64,000 nucleotides of DNA. Source: Methylobacterium radiotolerans JCM 2831 (GTDB taxonomy: Bacteria; Pseudomonadota; Alphaproteobacteria; Rhizobiales; Beijerinckiaceae). The position numbers and the translations under genes are program-made. Under the pieces are notes generated by a model that worked only from the letters and a program-made list of their open reading frames with translations, was not told the DNA's origin and made no database searches. The DNA is taken from assembly GCF_000019725.1 (NCBI RefSeq), contig NC_010505.1:310001-374000 (forward strand), read 5' to 3'. Below are positions 57,251 to 64,000 of the stretch, one piece after another. Within the stretch, counting starts at the first letter, position 1, and each line of letters opens with the position of its first letter.

Positions 57251-58978
57251 TCAGTAGGCGAGGGCGTCCTTGCCCTCGAAGCTGGTGATCGGCGGGTAGG
57301 CGCGCTGGTCGGTGATCACGTCGATCACCGTGACGGCGTCGTTCGCGAGTGCGTCGCGCAGCGCCGGCGCGAGATCTCCGGGGCGCTCGACGCGGGTCCC
57401 GGCGCAGCCGCAGGCGCGGGCGATCGCGGCATGGTCCACCGCCTCGAAGTCGCAGACGTCGGTGAAGTCGCCGAACAGGCTCAGCTCCGCGTGCTTCTGG
57501 TAGCCGAGGATCTGGTTGTTCAGGACGACGACGATGACCGGCAGCCGCATGCGCCGCGCCGTCTCCAGCTCCGACCAGACGTGGCCGAAGCCGCCGTCGC
57601 CGGTCACGCAGATCACGGGCGCGTCCGGGCGAGCGACCTTGGCGCCGAGGGCGAAGGGCAGGCCCCATCCGAGTCCGGCGATGCCGCGCGGGGTGAGGAA
57701 GCGCTGGCCGGCCCTCCGCGCCGTGAGGAAGTTGGCGATCCAGATCGAGGCGTAGCTCGCGTCGGCGACGACGACGGTCTCGGGCGTCGTCACCGCGTCG
57801 ATCTCGGCCATGATCCGCTCGGGTCGGATCGGGGTGGCCTCCATGTCGACGAGGCGGGCCATGTCGCCGGCCTGGGCCTCCCGGGCGCGGGCGATGGTGT
57901 CGGCGAGCGCCGCGCGGCGGCCTTTCAGACCGGACAGGTCGCGTTGCCGAAGGACCTCGGCGAGGGAAGCGAGGGTCAGCTTGGCGTCGCCAACGAGGCG
58001 AACGGACTCGTAGTTGCGGCCGACCTCGCCCCCGTCCACGTCGAGATGGATGAATCGGGCGCCTGCCGGGTAGAGCGACCAGCTGTCGGTGCCGTTCTGA
58101 TTGGTGCGGTTGCCCACGAGGAGGACGACGTCGGCCTCCGTGACGAGCGTGCGGAGGTGGGACGAGCGCGCCCGCGGCGCCATGAAGTAGCCGACGACGC
58201 CGACGGTGAGCGGGTCGGTCTCGGCGACGGCGCCCTTGCCCATCACCGTCGTGGCGACCGGCAGTCCGAGGCTCTGCAGCGCGCCGAGTTCCGAATAGGC
58301 GCCGGAGGAATGGACACCGCCGCCCGCGATCACGAGGGGGCGCCGCGCCCCGGCGATCAGGTCCGCGGCCTCCGCGATCCGGGCCGGGTCGGCGACCGTG
58401 CGGTCGAGGGGGAAGGTGCCGAGGCTGGCCGCTCGGCGCGGTGCCGAGGCCTCGAAATCCGGCCGCTCGTCGAGCAGGTCCAGGGGCACCAGCAGCACCG
58501 CCGGACCGGGCCGCCCGGAGGCCGCGGCCGCGAAGGCCATGTCGACGTAGTCGTCGATGCGCTCGGCGACCGCGACCCGGCGGACCCACTTGGCGACGCC
58601 CGCGAACAGGGCGAGGTGATCGAGTTCCTGGAAGGCGTTCCGGTCCGTGAAGTGCCGGTGGACGTCTTGGACGATGGCCACCACGGGTACGGACGCCTTC
58701 AGCGCTTCCGCGAGGCCCGGCACCAGCAGGGTGGCGGCGGGACCGTTCTGGGCGGCGACCACCGCGACCCGGCCCGAGATCCGCGCGTAGGCGTCGGCCA
58801 TCGCGGCGCCGGCATTCTCGGTGCGGTAGCCGATCTGGCGGATGCCGTGATGCGGGGCGGCCAGGAACAGCGCCGACGGGATGCTCTGGCCGAACACGTC
58901 GCGGACCCCGTGCCGGTGGAGCGCCGCGGCCAGGGCGTGGGCGCCGGTCATGTTGGCGCGCTCGGACATCTCGGACAT
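57251..58978 (-). CDS. Thiamine-diphosphate-dependent enzyme (acetolactate synthase-like)
   Basis: 575 residues. Three domains: N-terminal Pyr domain with catalytic Glu (IGYRTENAGAAMADAYAR), central TPP_enzyme_M (PRRAASLGTFPLDRTVADPA, LVIAGGGVHSSGAYSELGAL), and C-terminal PP domain with the GDG-N motif (TGDGGFGHVWSELETAR, VLNNQILGYQKHAEL). It would make or break a C-C bond next to a carbonyl (decarboxylase, carboligase or cyclic diketone hydrolase). Substrate not decidable. Its ATG overlaps the stop of the quinone-oxidoreductase gene by one base (TGATG), so it is translationally coupled. Confidence 0.9.
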   Translation of the reverse strand: MSEMSERANMTGAHALAAALHRHGVRDVFGQSIPSALFLAAPHHGIRQIGYRTENAGAAMADAYARISGRVAVVAAQNGPAATLLVPGLAEALKASVPVVAIVQDVHRHFTDRNAFQELDHLALFAGVAKWVRRVAVAERIDDYVDMAFAAAASGRPGPAVLLVPLDLLDERPDFEASAPRRAASLGTFPLDRTVADPARIAEAADLIAGARRPLVIAGGGVHSSGAYSELGALQSLGLPVATTVMGKGAVAETDPLTVGVVGYFMAPRARSSHLRTLVTEADVVLLVGNRTNQNGTDSWSLYPAGARFIHLDVDGGEVGRNYESVRLVGDAKLTLASLAEVLRQRDLSGLKGRRAALADTIARAREAQAGDMARLVDMEATPIRPERIMAEIDAVTTPETVVVADASYASIWIANFLTARRAGQRFLTPRGIAGLGWGLPFALGAKVARPDAPVICVTGDGGFGHVWSELETARRMRLPVIVVVLNNQILGYQKHAELSLFGDFTDVCDFEAVDHAAIARACGCAGTRVERPGDLAPALRDALANDAVTVIDVITDQRAYPPITSFEGKDALAY

Positions 58979-59994
58979 CAGCGGCTTCCCCGCGCGGCGT
59001 CACCCATCGACAGGACGATCTTCCCGACATGCTGGCCCCCATCCATGCGGGCATGGGCTTCAGCCACCCGGTCGAACGGGAACACGGAATCGATCGGCGG
59101 CCGCGCGCGCCCGGCCGCGAGCAGCGGCAGGACGTGCTCCGCGAGGGCCTCGGCCAGGCGGGCCTTCAGGGCGACCGGGCGAGCCCGCAGCGTCGAGCCC
59201 GTCAGCGTCACCCGCTTCGTCAGGAGCGGCTGGAGATCGATCTCCGTCACCCGCGAGCCCTGCTGGAAGGCGATCTGGGCGATGCGCCCGTCGACCGCCA
59301 CGGCGTCGAGGTTGCGGGCGATGTAGGGGCCGCCGACCATGTCGAGGATCACGTCGGGCCCGCCCCCGTCGGTGGCGGCCCGGGCCGCGGCGACGAAATC
59401 CTCCCGCCGATAGTCGATCGCGGCGTCCGCGCCGAGTTTGAGGCAGGCCGCGCATTTCTCGGACGAACCCGCGGTCACGATCACGCGGGCGCCCCAGGCC
59501 TTCGCCAGCAGGATCGCGGTGGTGCCGATTCCCGAGGCGCCGCCGTGGATCAGCAGGCTCTCGCCCGCCCTTAGCCGGGCACGCTCGAACACGTTGCTCC
59601 AGACGGTGAAGTAGGTCTCGGGGATCGCCCCCGCCTCGATCGCCGGCAGGCCGTCCGGCACCTTCAGCGCGACCGCCTCGTCGACGACGGCCCACTCGGC
59701 GTAGGCGCCGCTATGGACCAGCGCCATCACCCGATCACCGGTCCGGAAGCGCCCGGCACCGGGTCCGAGCGCCTCCACGATGCCGGCGAGTTCGAGCCCC
59801 AGCACGTCGGAGGCGCCGGGCGGCGGCGGGTAGCGGCCCTCGCGCTGCATCACGTCCGGCCGGTTGATGCCCGCGGACTCGACCCGCACGAGCAGTTGTC
59901 CCTCGCCCGGCTCGGGGCGCGGTCGCTCGACGATCCGGAGGACCTCGGGGCCGCCCTGCCCGACGGCGATCACGGCTCGCATCGTGGTGCTCAT
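58978..59994 (-). CDS. NAD(P)H:quinone oxidoreductase (zeta-crystallin/PIG3-like)
   Basis: 338 residues, zinc-free MDR superfamily. GroES-like N-terminus: MRAVIAVGQGGPEVLRIVER, AGINRPDVMQREGRYPPPPG. Rossmann part: LLIHGGASGIGTTAILLAKA, GADAAIDYRREDFV. Closely like PIG3/QorA-type enoyl or quinone reductases. May reduce a quinone or enone product of the operon. Overlaps both neighbours: start inside the end of the zinc dehydrogenase gene, stop coupled to the TPP gene. Confidence 0.9.
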   Translation of the reverse strand: MSTTMRAVIAVGQGGPEVLRIVERPRPEPGEGQLLVRVESAGINRPDVMQREGRYPPPPGASDVLGLELAGIVEALGPGAGRFRTGDRVMALVHSGAYAEWAVVDEAVALKVPDGLPAIEAGAIPETYFTVWSNVFERARLRAGESLLIHGGASGIGTTAILLAKAWGARVIVTAGSSEKCAACLKLGADAAIDYRREDFVAAARAATDGGGPDVILDMVGGPYIARNLDAVAVDGRIAQIAFQQGSRVTEIDLQPLLTKRVTLTGSTLRARPVALKARLAEALAEHVLPLLAAGRARPPIDSVFPFDRVAEAHARMDGGQHVGKIVLSMGDAARGSR

Positions 59995-61049
59995 CGCTCG
60001 GCCCCCTGGCTCCCCGCCGCTTCGGGAAGAAGCAGCACCTTCATGGCCTGCCGGCTCCGCGCCAGATCGAACGCCGCCCAGGCTTCCGCGAGGGGACGAC
60101 GGTGCGTGATCAGCGCCTCCAGCGTCCCGGCATGGTCCGCGAGGAGCGCGATCGCGGCGTCGAAGGCGCGCGCCGTCGTGTCGTGGGCCGCGCGCAGCTG
60201 CTTCTTGCTGCGCACGAAACCCGTCAGGTCGAGGTCGAGGGATCCGGAGTGGATGCCTGCCACCACCATCACGCCGCCGGAACGCAGCACGCCCATCCCG
60301 TCGACCACCGATCGGGCGGATCCCGTCGCCTCGATCACCCGGTCAGCCTCCCCGTCGAAGGTGCGCCGAACGGCGTCGTCCAGGCCGACGCCGGCGAGAT
60401 CGGCCGTCGCGCGGATGCCGATCCGGCGAGCGAGGTCGAGGCGCGCGGTGTCGTCGAGACCGGCGAGCAGCACGTCCGCGCCCCGATGCTGCGCCACGAA
60501 GGCGATGCTGAGGCCGATCGGGCCCGGGCCGAGCACCGCCACGCGGTCGCCCGTCCCGACCTCCGCCACGTCCACCGCGTTGACCGCGACCGCCAGCGGC
60601 TCGGCCAGCGCCGCGACGGCCAGCGGCATCCCGTCGGGCAGGCGGCGGCAATTATCGGCCGGAACGACGACCTGCTCGGCGAAGGCCCCGTCCGCGTGCA
60701 GGCCGACGACTCGCCTTCCCTGGCAATCCTGCGGCCGCTCGGCCGCGCAGGCCGCGCAGCCGCCGCACGGCACTGTCGGCCAGCAGGTGACCCGGTCGCC
60801 GACGGCGAGCCCGGTCACGCCGTCTCCCACGGCGCGGACCGTCCCGGCGAACTCGTGGCCGAGGGTGACCGGCATGAAGGGGATCATGAACCCGTAGCCG
60901 GGGGTCCACTCGTAGGCGTGGATGTCGCTGCCGCAGATGCCGGCCGCGGCGACCGTGACGGTCACGCGGCCAGCCCCCGGAGCGGTGGGCGCATCGACGT
61001 GGACGAGGTCAGCCCCGAAGTCGGCCGTCGCCTTGCGCAACGCGAGCAT
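59991..61049 (-). CDS. Zinc-dependent alcohol/polyol dehydrogenase (MDR family)
   Basis: 352 residues. Catalytic zinc ligands in AAGICGSDIHAYEW and TLGHEFAGTVRAVGDGV; structural zinc cysteines in PCGGCAACAAERPQDC. NAD-binding GPGPIGLSIAFVAQHRGA. It resembles sorbitol/threonine-dehydrogenase-type polyol oxidisers. First gene of the minus-strand operon, divergent from the GntR regulator, with a 4-bp overlap (ATGA) to the next gene. Confidence 0.93.
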   Translation of the reverse strand: MLALRKATADFGADLVHVDAPTAPGAGRVTVTVAAAGICGSDIHAYEWTPGYGFMIPFMPVTLGHEFAGTVRAVGDGVTGLAVGDRVTCWPTVPCGGCAACAAERPQDCQGRRVVGLHADGAFAEQVVVPADNCRRLPDGMPLAVAALAEPLAVAVNAVDVAEVGTGDRVAVLGPGPIGLSIAFVAQHRGADVLLAGLDDTARLDLARRIGIRATADLAGVGLDDAVRRTFDGEADRVIEATGSARSVVDGMGVLRSGGVMVVAGIHSGSLDLDLTGFVRSKKQLRAAHDTTARAFDAAIALLADHAGTLEALITHRRPLAEAWAAFDLARSRQAMKVLLLPEAAGSQGAER

Positions 61050-61126
61050 TTCCGTCCCCTGTCTCCCGCCGAGCCTCTCGGCCCGGCGGCATGCCCAACG
61101 GCGCGTGCCGTCGACGCACTTCGTAA

Positions 61127-61140
61127 TTTGTTATAACAAA
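61127..61140. promoter_or_regulatory. GntR/FCD operator, perfect 14-bp palindrome
   Basis: TTTGTTATAACAAA is a perfect palindrome in the 112-bp gap between the zinc dehydrogenase (start 61049) and the GntR gene (start 61162), 22 bp before the latter. Its TTGT-N-ACAA character fits FadR/FCD-type GntR operators. Repressor binding here would shut both promoters. Confidence 0.82.
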
Positions 61141-61161
61141 CATCGGACCAAGGGGAGGAAT

Positions 61162-61872
61162 ATGTCAAGCGCTTCGGCGTCCGAACTGGAAACCGGCGAA
61201 ATCATGCCGGATTGGGTTCGTCCGATCGTCAAGGAGAGCCTGAGCGAGCGGGCCTACCGCGAGCTGCGCCTCGCGCTGATGCGCGGACAGCTGCGACCCG
61301 ATACGCGCCTGCGCCTCCGCCCGATGTCGGCCCGGTTCGGCATCAGCGCCACGCCCATGCGCGAGGCCCTGCTCAGGCTCGTCGCCGAGAAGGCCCTCGC
61401 GCTCGACGCGCGCGGCAGCGTCGTCGTGCCTCGGCTGACCCTGGATCAGCTGCTGGAGATCCGCGCGATCCGCACCGATCTCGAGGGACGTGCCGCCGCC
61501 GCTGGGGCTGCCAGAGACTCGGCCGAGGTCGACGCGCTGGAGGCGATCCACGCGCAGATCTCGCAATGCCACGCGAGCCGCGACTTCGCGCGCGCGGTGA
61601 ACCTCAACACCGAGTTTCACCTGACGCTGTGCAAGATCGGGCAGATGCCGATCCTGTACGAGATCGTCGAGCTCCTGTGGGTGCGCTGCGGCCCGATCCT
61701 CTCGCACCTCTACGACGACGGCGTCCCCGACTGGGAACCGCACCCTCATCGGCGCATCATCGACGCCTTGCGCGACCGCGACCCGGTCGCGGCCCGTGAT
61801 GCGGTGCGCGAGGATATCGAGCGCGGCGGGAGCGGTCTGTTCGCGCATGTCCGCGCGGCCGCCAAGGGGTGA
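61162..61872 (+). CDS. GntR-family (FCD) transcriptional regulator
   Basis: 236 residues. N-terminal winged helix: ERAYRELRLALMRGQLRPDT, RLRLRPMSARFGISATPMRE, ALLRLVAEKALALDARG. C-terminal FCD helical domain: LDQLLEIRAIRTDLEGRAA, LNTEFHLTLCKIGQMPI and HPHRRIIDALRDRDPVAARD, with the histidines that usually bind a metal and the effector acid. AGGGGAGG precedes the ATG by 3 bp. Regulates the divergent catabolic operon through the palindrome at 61127-61140. Effector likely an acidic pathway intermediate. Confidence 0.93.
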   Translation: MSSASASELETGEIMPDWVRPIVKESLSERAYRELRLALMRGQLRPDTRLRLRPMSARFGISATPMREALLRLVAEKALALDARGSVVVPRLTLDQLLEIRAIRTDLEGRAAAAGAARDSAEVDALEAIHAQISQCHASRDFARAVNLNTEFHLTLCKIGQMPILYEIVELLWVRCGPILSHLYDDGVPDWEPHPHRRIIDALRDRDPVAARDAVREDIERGGSGLFAHVRAAAKG

Positions 61873-62039
61873 TGACCGATCGCGGAGCGGACAGGGAAGT
61901 CGATCGCTGCCGGGTGCGGTCGGATCGGCGTCGCGGCCGAGGCGGCGGCCCTGGGCTCGGCGAGCCCCCACCCAGAAAACGCCGGAGCGCGGAGCGTCCG
62001 GCAGTTGCCGAATGCCGACGCACGACTATCCTGCGCCCC

Positions 62040-62342
62040 ATGCGCGCTGATCTCGCCGTCCTCGCTCTGGTCTTCGCTGCCACGGGCGCGCGCGCCCAGC
62101 AGCAGCTTCCGACCATCCCCGAGTTGCTGACGGCCGAGGCGAACGCCGCGCGAGCCTGTGAAGGCACCGGGGATCCGGCCATCGTCCGGGAGCAGTGTCG
62201 GCTGCGCGATCGGCTGAGTGGGCGCTTGGCTCAGGCGGGCTATTGCTGGGGCCGCAAAGGACAGGCGGACGAGAAGAAGGAATGGCACGCCTGCCAGCCG
62301 GACTCGATCTACGAGGATGATATCGAGGCGGTACAGCGCTGA
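62040..62342 (+). CDS. Small exported protein, unknown function
   Basis: 100 residues. Signal peptide MRADLAVLALVFAATGARAQ. Mature part: TIPELLTAEANAARACEGTG, CRLRDRLSGRLAQAGYCWG, HACQPDSIYEDDIEAVQR with four cysteines. The pattern CEG...C...YCWG...C is shared by small periplasmic Rhizobiales proteins. The start at 62040 opens the signal peptide; the upstream frame is Arg-rich. Role unknown. Confidence 0.75.
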   Translation: MRADLAVLALVFAATGARAQQQLPTIPELLTAEANAARACEGTGDPAIVREQCRLRDRLSGRLAQAGYCWGRKGQADEKKEWHACQPDSIYEDDIEAVQR

Positions 62343-62979
62343 GCGGCTGGCCCCGTCGTCGAACGCGGCCTCGTCACTCGAAGGACTGTACGCCGGGCTA
62401 CAGCGGGACTTCGCTCCGTAGATGGCGGGGCGATATCCGCGGCTCGACGCGGTGCCGGCATGCTCCTGGCTGAAGAACCTGCTCGCGGTCGGGCTACTGC
62501 CCAGTCCGACTGAAGACGCTCCACGCCAGCGGATCTTCGGGCACAACGCGGCGCTCCCAGCCGCCGCGCGTGCGCTGATCGCGACGGCGCTCCAGCGCGC
62601 CGGTCGAGGCCGGCATGCTCCAATTACGCGATCCAGAGAAGTCCATCAGGACAGCGTCCTGAACAGATGTTCGCGAGCGCGTATCGGCGCGGCTGCGCGG
62701 CATTCGCGCCACCCCCAGCATAGAACGAGATGCATCACCTGAACCCCCCGGGCTCCAACGTCGACCCGAGGAACAGAATTAGCATTGCACGCACCATCGA
62801 TTTATTGCTCAGATCGTTACTGCAACAAAAACGTAATTTGCCAGATAATATCGGAGCCAACCTCGCAGATACGGTACTGATTTTCTATTCCAAGACACCA
62901 GAAACATCTTGAACTGCACAGGCAGAGTGTTAGACCGCCATCGTCGCTCAGAGCTCCGACAACGATACGGTCGCCATCG
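62343..62979. other. 637 bp without a convincing gene, partly AT-rich
   Basis: The left part (to about 62740) is GC-rich with only spurious frames. The right part (about 62760-62920) is conspicuously AT-rich for this genome (for example CAACAAAAACGTAATTTGCC) and includes a 60-codon frame without ribosome-binding site. It probably contains the promoter of the chemoreceptor gene, and perhaps a relic of foreign DNA. Confidence 0.45.
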
Positions 62980-64000
62980 ATGATTAACACGATCAAGGGC
63001 AGGCTATTCGCACTTCTCACCGTACTGGGTACACTCCTCATAGGATCAGCAGGGCTCAGTAATTACGCGCTCTATAAAAATTTCAGGGGTCTCGAATCGA
63101 TCTACGCCGACAGAGTCATGCCGCTCAGCCAGTTCGGCACGATGCGCGACGCTTTCGATGCCATCCTCACCGCGACGCGAGATTTCGAGGTCCACGCGAT
63201 ACAGGCGGCTGAAGCCGTGACGATCCTCGAACACCAGCTGGCACGGGCGAAGGAAGCCTGGGCCGCCTACCTGACCACGTATCTCACGCCCGAGGAGACA
63301 CAGCTCGTCGCGAAGCTGACGCCGCGATTCGACCGCGACGCGGCGATCGTGGCCGACCTCGTCCGCGCCTTGACGAACGGGGACCTTGACGCTGTGACCG
63401 CGTCCCGGATCGATCTCCTCCGGGCGATGAGCCCGACAACGGCGACCATCGGCGAGCTGTCCGACCTGCAGGTCCGCGAGGCCCGCGCCGAGTTCGAACG
63501 CGCGGACGCGATGGCGCAGCGCCTGCGGATGCTGCTCTTGGCGACACTGGCCGGCGCCGCCCTAGCGGTCGGGTACGGCGTCCGCGTGATCCTCACCCAA
63601 GTCACCCGCCCGATCGGCCGGACGACGGCGACGATGACCCGTCTCGCCGCGGGCGACCTCGATGCGCGGATCGACGGCGCGGACCGTGGCGACGAGATCG
63701 GCGCGATGGTCAAGGCTGTCCAGGTCTTCAAGGATGCGCTCGTCGCGAAGCGCGCGGCGGATGTGGCCGCCGCCACCGAGGCGGCCGCGAAAGCGCGCCG
63801 CGCCGAGACCATGGACCGCGCCACGCGGACGTTCCGCCAGCAGATGGAGGGCCTGACTGCGGCGTTAGCAACCAGCGCCGGGGCCATGGAAAGTGCCGCC
63901 GCGACCATGGACCGGAACGCCGGACAGACCGCGACGCAGTTGCTCCAGGTCTCTTCGGCGGCCGAGCAGACCTCGGTCCACGTGCAGACCGTCGCGGCGG
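62980..64000 (+). CDS. Methyl-accepting chemotaxis protein, 3' end outside window
   Basis: The first 340 residues are present. TM helix 1 (about 8-28, RLFALLTVLGTLLIGSAGLS), a periplasmic 4HB_MCP-type helical sensor (about 35-185), TM helix 2 (about 186-205, LRMLLLATLAGAALAVGYGV), a HAMP domain (about 208-260, VTRPIGRTTATMTRLAAGDL) and the beginning of the signalling coiled coil (AMVKAVQVFKDALVAKRAAD, ATQLLQVSSAAEQTSVHVQT). Would relay a chemical signal to CheA/CheW and control swimming. The start ATG has a poor ribosome-binding site, so the true start could differ. Codon usage of the first 30 residues is AT-richer than the rest. Confidence 0.9.
   Translation, partial: MINTIKGRLFALLTVLGTLLIGSAGLSNYALYKNFRGLESIYADRVMPLSQFGTMRDAFDAILTATRDFEVHAIQAAEAVTILEHQLARAKEAWAAYLTTYLTPEETQLVAKLTPRFDRDAAIVADLVRALTNGDLDAVTASRIDLLRAMSPTTATIGELSDLQVREARAEFERADAMAQRLRMLLLATLAGAALAVGYGVRVILTQVTRPIGRTTATMTRLAAGDLDARIDGADRGDEIGAMVKAVQVFKDALVAKRAADVAAATEAAAKARRAETMDRATRTFRQQMEGLTAALATSAGAMESAAATMDRNAGQTATQLLQVSSAAEQTSVHVQTVAA

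Noticed and set aside
62422..62742. 106-codon frame in the gene-free stretch
   Set aside because: No ribosome-binding site, Arg-rich random-like sequence, no motif or signal peptide.

Overview
The window reads as chromosome of a GC-rich alphaproteobacterium, most likely Methylobacterium or Methylorubrum. Evidence: a NADH dehydrogenase NDUFA12-type accessory subunit, a DUF2155 protein, a single-chain B12-dependent ribonucleotide reductase, alphaproteobacterial GyrB, and many small exported Gly/Tyr/His-rich proteins. I see no tRNA, rRNA, CRISPR array or intact insertion sequence. Genus is inferred from gene style, not computed.

Layout. 1-1.8 kb: an RND-type efflux adaptor (cut by the window edge) divergent from its TetR regulator. 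1.8-5.9 kb: a decayed LacI regulator, a c-type-heme sensor adenylate cyclase and a truncated FAD monooxygenase. 5.9-8.1 kb: five small exported proteins. 8.5-9.8 kb: a CNNM/CorC membrane protein. 10.2-15.2 kb: a complete branched-chain amino-acid-type ABC transporter with LivM and LivG fused. 15.4-17.6 kb: two tautomerase-family enzymes flanking a LysR regulator. 17.9-23.3 kb: housekeeping (NrdJ, NDUFA12, DUF2155). 23.3-29.5 kb: polysaccharide genes (deacetylase, CelD-type acyltransferase, Wzz/GumC-like protein, Wza-like lipoprotein). 31.5-34.5 kb: a class A penicillin-binding protein. 34.7-38.5 kb: GH13 enzyme, metallo-beta-lactamase-fold hydrolase, aldo/keto reductase. 38.7-41.1 kb: gyrB. 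41.4-43.5 kb: a NarL/NarX-type two-component pair. 43.8-46.1 kb: cupin and GMC oxidoreductase. 46.2-50.6 kb: a Crp - FecR - CHASE2 cyclase operon, followed by a perfect TGTGA-N6-TCACA site, a His-rich exported protein and an unusual OmpR-type regulator. 50.8-61.9 kb: a long minus-strand catabolic operon divergent from a GntR/FCD repressor, containing the scar of a deleted ABC transporter. 63-64 kb: start of a chemoreceptor.

How parts fit together. The Crp-FecR-CHASE2 operon can plausibly both make and sense a cyclic nucleotide, with a candidate target site immediately downstream. The heme cyclase at 2.8-4.4 kb would be a second, redox- or ligand-gated source. The 50.8-61.0 kb operon combines alcohol oxidation (zinc dehydrogenase, GMC, SDR, AroE-like), a quinone oxidoreductase, a ThDP-dependent C-C lyase or ligase and a muconolactone-isomerase-like protein. 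This looks like uptake and oxidation of a hydroxylated, probably cyclic carbon source, controlled from a perfect palindrome at 61127-61140. Its own transporter has lost LivH, most of LivM, LivG and one binding protein, leaving an intact LivF and a second binding protein.

Several loci are decaying: the LacI relic, the monooxygenase, the transporter scar and the 62.3-63.0 kb stretch.
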